Positions 1-6,746 of a stretch of DNA of 64,000 bases are shown here, one piece after another (positions within the stretch are counted from its first letter, which is position 1; each line of letters begins with the position of its first letter). The notes below the pieces were generated by a model, which was not told where the DNA came from, searched no databases, and was given only the letters and a program-made list of their open reading frames with translations. The position numbers were made by a program, and so were the translations under genes. The stretch lies in the NCBI GenBank assembly GCA_963666535.1, contig OY762913.1, forward strand, positions 806,001 through 870,000, written 5' to 3'. The stretch comes from G963666535 sp963666535. Lineage in GTDB: Bacteria; Bacillota; Clostridia; Oscillospirales; Oscillospiraceae.

Positions 1-261
1 TTTATTGCCCAGACCTTCCCCCTTGGACGCACCCTTCACAAGACCGGCAATATCTACGAATTCTACCACGGCAGGCGTGGTCTTTTTGGGGTGATACAGC
101 GCGGACAGTGCGTCCAGCCGATGGTCGGGAACAGCGACCACGCCCACATTGGGGTCGATGGTGCAGAAGGGGTAATTGGCACTTTCTGCGCCGGCGTTAG
201 TGATCGCATTGAATAAAGTGCTTTTGCCCACGTTGGGCAGCCCCACAATGCCTAATTTCAT
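1..261 (-). CDS. ychF: Redox-regulated ATPase YchF (N-terminal part, runs off window)
   Basis: Only the first 87 codons are in the window. The protein opens MKLGIVGLPNVGKSTLF, the YchF/OLA1 G1 P-loop, followed by the conserved NAGAESANYPFCTIDPN stretch and a G3-like VDIAGLV. YchF is a universal Obg-family P-loop protein that prefers ATP and binds ribosomes. The ATG at 259-261 sits at the family's usual N-terminus. A promoter lies about 50 bp upstream. The identification is secure; the C-terminal TGS domain is outside the window. Confidence 0.95.
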   Translation of the reverse strand, partial: MKLGIVGLPNVGKSTLFNAITNAGAESANYPFCTIDPNVGVVAVPDHRLDALSALYHPKKTTPAVVEFVDIAGLVKGASKGEGLGNK

Positions 262-310
262 ACGTCTAAAGTCCCTCTTTCGGTACATTTTTGCAAGTCG
301 ATACTCGGGT

Positions 311-339
311 ATTATAGCTGAAATAAGAGAAAAAGGCAA
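311..339 (-). promoter_or_regulatory. Predicted sigma-A promoter of ychF
   Basis: On the minus strand, TTGCCT (334-339), a 17 bp spacer and a perfect TATAAT (311-316) stand about 50 bp before the ychF start. Seen in sequence only; no other gene is close. Confidence 0.6.
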
Positions 340-405
340 CAGCAACAAAAGAGCGAAAAAAGCGGTAATATACTGAAAAAATTCAAAGATGAGCGGCTAT
401 ATCTA

Positions 406-434
406 TTGCACTTGCGAAAACAACGTGATAAAAT
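406..434 (+). promoter_or_regulatory. Predicted sigma-A promoter of the cupin/SDR pair
   Basis: TTGCAC (406-411), a 17 bp spacer and TAAAAT (429-434) precede the cupin gene by about 55 bp. The stretch 262-405 otherwise holds only the divergent ychF promoter. Confidence 0.55.
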
Positions 435-489
435 AAACGATAGCGAAATTAGGGCAATTGTCCTAAATATTGATGAAAGGGTGTTTTCC

Positions 490-840
490 ATGAGCTACAA
501 AGTTACAAAAGCCAGCGAGGCTGTGAAGTATGAGGCGCCCGGCCATTTCGATGTTAATACCACTCGTTTGCACAATCCTACCGACATTAACGAGGGTACC
601 ATCGTGATGGGCCTGTCCCACTTCCTGCCCGGCGGCGGCGCAAATATGGCCCCCGCTAACTTCGAAATGATCTACTACATCGCCGAGGGCGAGATGACTG
701 TCGAGATGGATGACGGCAAGAAGTATTGCCTTCAGAAGGGTGACAGCGTTCACTTTGGCAAGGGCACCGGCCGTGCCTGCCTGAACACCGGTATCGTCTC
801 TGCTCAGATGATCACCATTATGATCAAGCCGCAGGCCTGA
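490..840 (+). CDS. Small cupin-domain protein
   Basis: A 116-residue single-domain cupin. The beta-barrel core is visible around HFLPGGGANMAP and the second cupin motif around GDSVHFGKGTGRACLN. The classical metal-binding His set is largely missing (one His in HFLPGG, one in VHFGKG), so metal binding is uncertain. The ATG at 490 follows an AAAGG ribosome site; an in-frame start upstream lacks one. It is transcribed with the SDR gene 43 bp downstream. Such cupins often sit beside sugar- or hydroxyacid-converting dehydrogenases, so a small-molecule isomerase or binding role is possible, but the substrate is unknown. Confidence 0.8.
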   Translation: MSYKVTKASEAVKYEAPGHFDVNTTRLHNPTDINEGTIVMGLSHFLPGGGANMAPANFEMIYYIAEGEMTVEMDDGKKYCLQKGDSVHFGKGTGRACLNTGIVSAQMITIMIKPQA

Positions 841-883
841 TTACCCCCTGTTTCATTATACTATTTTAAAGGAGTTTTTTATC

Positions 884-1681
884 ATGAATCTGTTTGATCT
901 TACCGGCAAGAATGCTATGATCATCGGCGGCGCAGGCGGTCTGGGCCAGCTGGTTGCCAAGGCGTTTGCAGAGGCTGGCGCTAATGTCGCCATCGCTTCC
1001 CGCGGCGAGGAGAAGCTGCAGAAGGCCTGCGCAGATCTGAAGTCTGCCACCGGCAAGGAATTCAAGTACTATATCTGCGATGCCACCGATGAGGCTTCTG
1101 TCGAGGCTTGCGCCAAGAAGTCTAACGCGGATTTCGGCCATATCGATATTCTGGTCAACTCCCAGGGCATCAACAAGAAGCATCCTGCGATTGAGTTCCC
1201 CATGGACGAATTTGAGCTGACTCTGCGCGGCGATGTCACCTCTGTTATGATGACCTGCAAGCACTTTGCCCCGTACATGATGGAGAACAAATACGGCAAG
1301 ATTGTCAACGTTACTTCTGTCCGCGGCAAGATCGCCACCAAGGGCCCCGGTAACGCGGCTTACTGCGCCAGCAAGGGCGCTCTGGACATGCTGACCAAGC
1401 AGCTGGCTTCCGAGTTCGGCCCCTATGGCATCACCGTCAACGCCTTTGGCCCCAACATCATGAAGACTCCCATGATGAACAAGATCTTCGAGATGCGCGC
1501 CAAAGAGGCGGGTGTCGATGTCGAGACCTACCTGAAGCAGCAGGGCGCTGGCCTGCCCATGCGCAGAATGTCCGATCCTGAGGACTGCGTTGGTACGGCT
1601 CTGTTCCTGGCTGCTCCTGCTTCCGACTTCCTGACCGGCAACATCCTGTATCCCGACGGCGGCCTGACTGCCATTGGCTAA
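884..1681 (+). CDS. SDR-family NAD(P)-dependent oxidoreductase
   Basis: A 265-residue classical short-chain dehydrogenase. The nucleotide loop GGAGGLG is at residues 15-21, the NNAG-like motif reads NSQG, the catalytic Ser lies in VTSVRGK, and the Tyr/Lys pair is in YCASK. The C-terminal LTGNILYPDGGLT matches gluconate 5-dehydrogenase/KduD-type SDRs, which interconvert keto and hydroxy sugar acids, but the substrate cannot be assigned. AAGGAG lies about 10 bp before the ATG. It forms a two-gene unit with the cupin gene and ends at a strong terminator. Confidence 0.9.
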   Translation: MNLFDLTGKNAMIIGGAGGLGQLVAKAFAEAGANVAIASRGEEKLQKACADLKSATGKEFKYYICDATDEASVEACAKKSNADFGHIDILVNSQGINKKHPAIEFPMDEFELTLRGDVTSVMMTCKHFAPYMMENKYGKIVNVTSVRGKIATKGPGNAAYCASKGALDMLTKQLASEFGPYGITVNAFGPNIMKTPMMNKIFEMRAKEAGVDVETYLKQQGAGLPMRRMSDPEDCVGTALFLAAPASDFLTGNILYPDGGLTAIG

Positions 1682-1704
1682 TCCAACCTAATTTTTTCAC
1701 AAAA

Positions 1705-1736
1705 GGCGGACAACCTAAACGTTGTCTGCCTTTTTC
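1705..1736 (+). terminator. Rho-independent terminator after SDR gene
   Basis: GGCGGACAAC (1705-1714) pairs perfectly with GTTGTCTGCC (1721-1730) across a 6-base loop and is followed by TTTTT. Confidence 0.9.
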
Positions 1737-1795
1737 TATAAAAACCAGAACAACTGCCCCATGTTGTCCTTAAACCAACAAGCATGGCACGACAG

Positions 1796-1839
1796 AAAAA
1801 GCCCCCTGCCGCAGAAATCTGCCTGCAACAGGGGGCTTT
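1796..1839 (-). terminator. Rho-independent terminator of htpG
   Basis: Read on the minus strand, AAAGCCCCCTG pairs with CAGGGGGCTTT and ends in a T run (plus-strand AAAAA at 1796-1800). It lies about 50 bp past the htpG stop. Confidence 0.85.
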
Positions 1840-1886
1840 GCTGAACGATGGAAGGTGTAATGATTTTTTCAGGTTTGCCGATCTCG

Positions 1887-3803
1887 TTATTTCATCAGGC
1901 TGCAGACCAGATCGGAATACTCCGCCGGGTCCTCCAGTGGCAGATCCGCGATCAGCAGAGCCTGACTATAGAGGAGCTTTGCATACTTAGCCGCCAGCTC
2001 CTTGTCCGTTTCCACCGCGGCGCGCAGAGCGGCGAAAGCGCCGGAATCGGAGTTCAGCTCCAGCACACGTTCCGCCTTCACGGGGGAGGAGCCTTCCAGC
2101 TGATTGAAGTACTTTTCCATATCCAGAGACAGCGAACCGTCGGCGGTCATGCACACGGCACCGGATTTTAGAATTTTGGAGATGCGGGCCTGCTTGATCT
2201 TGTCACCCAAAGTCTCCTTGACGAAGTCGAGCACGTCCTTGTTCTCCTCGGTCTTCTTTTCGGCGGCCGCCTTCTCCTCATCCGTCTGGGGCAAAGCGTC
2301 CTCATCGCTGACAGACTTAAACTTTTTGCCCTCCTGCTCGGACAACGTTTGCATCACAAATTCGTCTACCTCTTCGGTGAGGCACAGAATGTCATAGCCC
2401 TTGTCCCGGATGCGCTCGACCTGGGGCAGCTTCGCAATTTTTTCGGCGCTTTCGCCACGGGCAAAGTAAAGATAGGTCTGTTCGGCGGGCATTTTGGCAC
2501 TGTATTCCGCCAGCGTAACGTTTTTGTTCTCACCGGAGGACCAGAACAGAAGCAGATCCCGCAGCGTCTCCTTGTTTTTGCCGTAATCGCCTACCACGCC
2601 GTATTTCAGCTGAACGCCAAAGGCTTTCCAGAAGGTCTCGTACTTCTCCCGCTCGTCCTTCTGAATCTTCAACAGCTCCGCTTTGATCTTCTTTTCCAGA
2701 TTGACGGCAATGACCTTCAGCTGGCTGGTGTGCTGCAGTACCTCGCGGGAGAGGTTCAGAGAAAAGTCCTGGGAGTCCACCACGCCCTTGACAAAGCGGA
2801 AGTGCTCCGGCAGTAGATCTCCGCACTTTTCCATAATCAGCACGCCGGAGGAATAAAGCTGCAGGCCTTTTTCATACTCCCTGGTGTAGAAATCAAAGGG
2901 CGCCTCGGCTGGGACGAAGAGCATAGCCTTGTATTCCACGGCACCCTCGGCGGAGGTGTGGATGACGGACAGGGGATCTCTCCAGTCGTTGAATTTTTCC
3001 TTATAAAAACTGTTGCACTCTTCAGCGTCTACCTTGCTCTTCGGGCGCTGCCACAGCGGCACCATGGAGTTCAGGGTCTGCCATTCCATGATCGTTTCAA
3101 ACTCCGGCTTGTAGTCATCGCCGGCATCTTCGGGTTTGTCTTTCTGGCGGTAATCCTCCACCTCCATCCGGATGGGGGTATGAATGTAGTCGGAGTATTT
3201 TTTCACCAGCTCGGTCAAACGATAGGTCTCCAAGTACTGGCTGTAGTTTTCGTCGTCGGTATCCGTCTTGATGGACATGATGATATCGGTTCCCACGGTG
3301 TCCTTTTCGCATTCGGTGATGGAATACCCATCGGCCCCCATGGATTCCCAGCGGTAGGCTTTGTCGCTGCCATAGGCTTTGGAGAGCACGGTCACCTTGT
3401 CCGCCACCATGAATGCCGAATAGAAGCCAACGCCGAACTGGCCGATAATGTCTACCTTGGCGGTTTTCTTTTCCTCCGCGGCCGCCATATCCTGCTTAAA
3501 CTGGAGAGAGCCGCTCTTGGCGATGGTGCCAAGGTTACTCTCCAGTTCCTCCATGGTCATACCGACACCGTTATCCGATATGGTGAGGGTGCGCGCGGTC
3601 TTGTCTGGCACAATGGTGATCTTGAACTCCTTGCGCTTGATGCCGACCTTGTCGTCAGTGAGGGAGCGATAGGCCAGCTTGTCCACTGCGTCGCTGGCGT
3701 TGGAGATGATTTCCCGCAGAAAGATCTCCTTATGGGTATAAATAGAGTTGATCATCAGATCTAGGAGCCGCTTGGACTCCGCCTTGAACTGTTTTTTTGC
3801 CAT
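1887..3803 (-). CDS. htpG: Molecular chaperone HtpG (Hsp90)
   Basis: A full-length bacterial Hsp90 of 638 residues. The N-terminal GHKL ATPase domain shows EIISNASDAVDKL (the N box with its catalytic Glu), DNGVGMT and GQFGVGFYSAFMV. The middle domain has NLSREVLQ and the C-terminal dimerisation domain follows. It refolds and holds client proteins in the cytosol under stress. GGAGG precedes the ATG. A CIRCE operator overlaps the transcription start, so HrcA repression is predicted. It is monocistronic, with its own terminator. Confidence 0.98.
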   Translation of the reverse strand: MAKKQFKAESKRLLDLMINSIYTHKEIFLREIISNASDAVDKLAYRSLTDDKVGIKRKEFKITIVPDKTARTLTISDNGVGMTMEELESNLGTIAKSGSLQFKQDMAAAEEKKTAKVDIIGQFGVGFYSAFMVADKVTVLSKAYGSDKAYRWESMGADGYSITECEKDTVGTDIIMSIKTDTDDENYSQYLETYRLTELVKKYSDYIHTPIRMEVEDYRQKDKPEDAGDDYKPEFETIMEWQTLNSMVPLWQRPKSKVDAEECNSFYKEKFNDWRDPLSVIHTSAEGAVEYKAMLFVPAEAPFDFYTREYEKGLQLYSSGVLIMEKCGDLLPEHFRFVKGVVDSQDFSLNLSREVLQHTSQLKVIAVNLEKKIKAELLKIQKDEREKYETFWKAFGVQLKYGVVGDYGKNKETLRDLLLFWSSGENKNVTLAEYSAKMPAEQTYLYFARGESAEKIAKLPQVERIRDKGYDILCLTEEVDEFVMQTLSEQEGKKFKSVSDEDALPQTDEEKAAAEKKTEENKDVLDFVKETLGDKIKQARISKILKSGAVCMTADGSLSLDMEKYFNQLEGSSPVKAERVLELNSDSGAFAALRAAVETDKELAAKYAKLLYSQALLIADLPLEDPAEYSDLVCSLMK

Positions 3804-3831
3804 CAGTAAAACGCCTCCGTATAGCGATAGT

Positions 3832-3858
3832 TTGGCACTCGTAGTTTATGAGTGCTAA
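3832..3858 (-). promoter_or_regulatory. CIRCE operator (HrcA-binding site)
   Basis: TTGGCACTC (3832-3840), 9 bp, then GAGTGCTAA (3850-3858) matches the CIRCE consensus TTAGCACTC-N9-GAGTGCTAA with one mismatch. It lies between the htpG promoter and start codon, where HrcA would block transcription. Confidence 0.92.
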
Positions 3859-3862
3859 AAGT

Positions 3863-3891
3863 ACTATAATACTTCGCACACTACTTTTCAA
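3863..3891 (-). promoter_or_regulatory. Predicted sigma-A promoter of htpG
   Basis: On the minus strand, TTGAAA (3886-3891), a 17 bp spacer and TATAGT (3863-3868). The CIRCE element begins 5 bp downstream of the -10 box. Confidence 0.75.
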
Positions 3892-3974
3892 GTGCGTTCA
3901 CAAATTATTTACAAATTTATTTCCAGTTTTAGCAGCGGTATGCACCTGTTAGGACAGCGATGCGCTGAATTTGC

Positions 3975-4721
3975 TTACGTTTCTTCTGGCAGCGGCCTGC
4001 GCCGGGGGTCCCCCGGTTCCCACGAGAGCAAGGGCAAGCGCTGCATTCCACCGAATACCCGTTCCTTCAATCCCGGATAGCGAAGCTCCAGCTCGGCCAC
4101 CAGTTCCTTCATCTCCTGCCGCTTGGTGTAGCCGTCTGCGGGGCAAAGATTTGTTACAACCGGAAAGTCCAGCCGCTCGGCCGTGTGACGGATGAGGGAT
4201 TCTCCGCAGTAGAGCAGCGGACGAATCTGGGTCACGTCGGTGCGGTCTAGGTAAGTCACCGGCTGAAAGCAGGAAATGCGCCCTTCATAGAACAGAGAAA
4301 GGAAAAAGGTTTCCACCGCGTCGTCATAGTGATGGCCCAAGGCAATCTTTCGGATGCCCATGTCCAGAATGGCATTGTTCAGGGAGCCACGGCGCATTTT
4401 GGCACACATGGAGCAGGGGTTTTTCTCCTTTCTCACCTCGAAAATAACGTGATAGATTTCCGTGGGGAGGATCGTGTAGGGGACCCCCAGTTTTTTGCAG
4501 AATTCGCCCACTGGGGAAAAATCCATTCCCGGTACGCCGAGGTCCAGCGTGATGGCTTCCACCGTAAAGGGAACGGGATAAAATTCTTGCAGTTTGGCCA
4601 GAGAGGCCAATAGGGTCAGAGAATCCTTTCCGCCGGAAATACCAACGGCAATGCGGTCTCCGGGTTTGATCATATTGTAATCCTCCACACAGCGGCGGGT
4701 CAGAGATAAAATTCTATTCAT
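3975..4721 (-). CDS. TtcA-like tRNA 2-thiocytidine biosynthesis protein
   Basis: A 248-residue PP-loop ATPase. The loop SGGKDS lies near residue 30. CSMCAKMRRG supplies the CxxC of the TtcA/TtuA family, and GHHYDDAVETFF follows. TtcA enzymes adenylate a tRNA cytidine and replace oxygen with sulfur using a [4Fe-4S] cluster. The ATG at 4719-4721 has a perfect GGAGG 7 bp upstream, whereas a longer in-frame form starting near 4844 has none. The C-terminus is rich in Arg and Pro. The family call is solid, but the target nucleotide is inferred. Confidence 0.88.
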   Translation of the reverse strand: MNRILSLTRRCVEDYNMIKPGDRIAVGISGGKDSLTLLASLAKLQEFYPVPFTVEAITLDLGVPGMDFSPVGEFCKKLGVPYTILPTEIYHVIFEVRKEKNPCSMCAKMRRGSLNNAILDMGIRKIALGHHYDDAVETFFLSLFYEGRISCFQPVTYLDRTDVTQIRPLLYCGESLIRHTAERLDFPVVTNLCPADGYTKRQEMKELVAELELRYPGLKERVFGGMQRLPLLSWEPGDPRRRPLPEET

Positions 4722-4837
4722 GCAAGAACCTCCATGTAAAAAGTGAAAAATGAAAGTGAGTATTTGATAGGAAATGGGAGATAATCGGCGTGCGGATGAG
4801 ATTTTATAATTATAGATTAAAAAACAAGAAAAACCTG

Positions 4838-4866
4838 TTGACACGCCCGGCAGGGTATACTATAAT
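4838..4866 (+). promoter_or_regulatory. Consensus sigma-A promoter of rplM-rpsI
   Basis: A perfect TTGACA (4838-4843) and TATAAT (4861-4866) with a 17 bp spacer, as expected for a ribosomal-protein operon. Confidence 0.93.
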
Positions 4867-4869
4867 ACA

Positions 4870-4912
4870 AAATGCTCCGCCTAATAGATGTATTCTATAT
4901 GTGGGGCGCCTG
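4870..4912 (+). ncRNA. Putative L13-leader hairpin (ribosomal protein autoregulation)
   Basis: The 5' leader of rplM folds into a hairpin. CUCCGC pairs with GUGGGG through G-C and G-U pairs, and an inner ATAGA/TCTAT stem closes a 5-base loop. Firmicute rplM transcripts are known to carry a short L13 leader that binds the ribosomal protein. Position and shape fit, but the consensus was not checked. Confidence 0.45.
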
Positions 4913-4959
4913 TTCTGTAAAGACAAACTTTAAGATAGAAGCAATTGGAGGTTTCACCT

Positions 4960-5391
4960 ATGTCCACTACTTTGGCAAACAAGGGGAACATCGTGCGTAA
5001 ATGGTACATCCTCGACGCCGCTGGAAAGCCCCTGGGCAAAACCGCTACCACCGCCGCAACTCTGCTGCGGGGAAAGCATAAGCCCGAATACACGCCCAAC
5101 GCTGACTGTGGCGACTTTGTCATCATCCTCAACGTTGAAAAGGCTATCCTTACCGGCAATAAGCTGGAGCAAAAGTATTATCGTCATCACACCGGCTGGA
5201 TCGGCGGCTTGAAAGAAGTCAAGTATCGCCTGCTGATGGAAGAAAAGCCCGAGTTCGCGATGCAGCTGGCCGTTAAGGGCATGCTGCCCAAAAACTCCCT
5301 GAGCCGCAGCGCCATCACCCGCCTGAAGCTCTATAAGGGCGAGGCGCACGAGCATGCCGCGCAGAAGCCCGAAGCTTGGGCTGCGGAATAA
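4960..5391 (+). CDS. rplM: Large ribosomal subunit protein uL13
   Basis: A 143-residue L13, the usual length. WYILDAAGKPLGKTATTAA and YYRHHTGWIGGLKE are hallmark stretches, and the C-terminal half has the MLPKNSLSRSAITRLKLYKG signature. The ATG at 4960 follows a GGAGG (4947-4951); a TTG five codons upstream overlaps that site and is rejected. L13 is an early assembly protein on 23S rRNA. It is co-transcribed with rpsI 17 bp downstream, the conserved bacterial arrangement. Confidence 0.97.
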   Translation: MSTTLANKGNIVRKWYILDAAGKPLGKTATTAATLLRGKHKPEYTPNADCGDFVIILNVEKAILTGNKLEQKYYRHHTGWIGGLKEVKYRLLMEEKPEFAMQLAVKGMLPKNSLSRSAITRLKLYKGEAHEHAAQKPEAWAAE

Positions 5392-5408
5392 GCAGGAGGT
5401 AAAAGAGA

Positions 5409-5813
5409 ATGTATAAGAGCAAAAAGCCTTATTTCTATGGTACCGGCCGTCGCAAATCCTCTGTGGCCCGTGTCCATCTGTTCCCCAATGGCACCGGAGC
5501 CATTACGATTAACGGCCGCGATATTGACGACTACTTCGGCCTGGAGACCCTGAAGCTTATCACACGTCAGCCCCTGGTGAGCACTGACCTGCAGGGCAAG
5601 GTGGACATCGTCGCCACCGTGGCCGGCGGTGGCGTAACCGGACAGGCCGGCGCGATCCGCCACGGCATCGCCCGCGCTCTGCTGCTGGTGAACGAGGAGT
5701 ATCGCCCTGCGCTGAAGAGCGCCGGTTTCCTCACCCGCGACCCTCGTATGAAGGAGCGCAAGAAGTACGGTCTGAAAGCAGCCCGTCGTGCGCCGCAGTT
5801 CTCCAAGAGATAA
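5409..5813 (+). CDS. rpsI: Small ribosomal subunit protein uS9
   Basis: A 134-residue S9. It opens with YGTGRRKSSVARV, has the central GGGVTGQAGAIRHGIARALL motif, and ends RRAPQFSKR, the tail that reaches the P-site tRNA. AGGAGG precedes the ATG. It is second in the rplM-rpsI operon and is followed by a strong terminator. Confidence 0.98.
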   Translation: MYKSKKPYFYGTGRRKSSVARVHLFPNGTGAITINGRDIDDYFGLETLKLITRQPLVSTDLQGKVDIVATVAGGGVTGQAGAIRHGIARALLLVNEEYRPALKSAGFLTRDPRMKERKKYGLKAARRAPQFSKR

Positions 5814-5836
5814 CCTGTACAATATTCGATTATACA

Positions 5837-5873
5837 AAAGAGGCCCGACGCTGTTTGCGTCGGGCCTCTTTAC
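5837..5873 (+). terminator. Terminator of rplM-rpsI
   Basis: AGAGGCCCGACGC pairs perfectly with GCGTCGGGCCTCT around a 5-base loop, followed by a short T run. A second small inverted repeat (AAATGCGAT/ATCGCATTT, 5890-5913) follows. Confidence 0.92.
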
Positions 5874-5969
5874 ATAATGTCCACTGAACAAATGCGATTT
5901 TCGTATCGCATTTGCCAAATAGTTTACTTCTTTCCCGAACTGCAATGCCCTTTTGGTGTTATCAGTGAA

Positions 5970-6027
5970 CTTAAAATAATCTTAAACAGTTCAGTACTTT
6001 TTTCTTAATGATGGTATCTGGTATAAT
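5970..6027 (+). promoter_or_regulatory. Extended -10 promoter with upstream direct repeats
   Basis: TGG directly before TATAAT (6022-6027) forms an extended -10, and the -35 is poor. Upstream, CTTAAA occurs at 5970-5975 and 5981-5986, an 11 bp period of the kind OmpR-type regulators bind. This suggests autoregulation by the response regulator encoded next; that is inference. Confidence 0.5.
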
Positions 6028-6047
6028 AGGCACGAGAGGTGAGGCCA

Positions 6048-6746
6048 ATGATTAACATTCTGATTTGCGATGACGAAAAAGATATTGTCTCAGCATTGAA
6101 ACTATATTTGACTTCCGAGAATTACAATCTATTAGAAGCACATACTGGGCAGCAGGCCATTGACATAGTAAAAAACCAAGAAGTGCAATTAATCCTGATG
6201 GACATTATGATGCCAGAACTTGATGGCATTGCTGCAACTGTCAAATTGCGTGAGGAGTATAATATCCCGATCATTCTTCTAACGGCGAAGAGTGAGAGCA
6301 GCGACAAAGTGCTCGGACTGAATGTCGGCGCGGACGACTACATCACGAAACCGTTTGATCCTGTTGAAGTTCAGGCAAGAGTCCGCAGCCACCTCAGACG
6401 TTATACAACACTGGGCGGTCAGGTGAGGGAGCCGGATACGCTGGTCATCGGCGGTATTGAACTTGATGACAACAGTAAGGCCGTTACGGTAGACGGAGAG
6501 CCGGTTTCGCTGACGCCTATTGAATACAGCATCCTGAAGCTATTGATGGAGCACCCGGATAAGGTTTTTTCCTCTTCCCAAATTTATGAGCTTGTTTGGA
6601 ACGATGCGGCGATCGGCTCGGAGAGTGCGGTGGCCGTACATATCCGGCATCTTCGCGAGAAAACTGAAATTAATCCCTCGGAGCCCAGATACATCAAAGT
6701 CGTTTGGGGCCAAGGCTATAAAATTGGAGGCAGTGAACGAAAATGA
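6048..6746 (+). CDS. OmpR/PhoB-family response regulator
   Basis: A 232-residue two-domain regulator. The receiver has the acidic pair D8-D9, phospho-acceptor D52 in LILMDIMMP, the T in LLTAKSE and the K in YITKPFD. The C-terminal winged helix (about residues 130-230) shows LTPIEYSILKLL and VAVHIRHLREK. The ATG at 6048 follows GAGGTGAGG; a GTG nine bases earlier is less likely. It overlaps the kinase gene by 4 bp, so the two form one two-component system. The signal is unknown. It resembles VanR/RegX-like regulators of envelope functions. Confidence 0.95.
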   Translation: MINILICDDEKDIVSALKLYLTSENYNLLEAHTGQQAIDIVKNQEVQLILMDIMMPELDGIAATVKLREEYNIPIILLTAKSESSDKVLGLNVGADDYITKPFDPVEVQARVRSHLRRYTTLGGQVREPDTLVIGGIELDDNSKAVTVDGEPVSLTPIEYSILKLLMEHPDKVFSSSQIYELVWNDAAIGSESAVAVHIRHLREKTEINPSEPRYIKVVWGQGYKIGGSERK

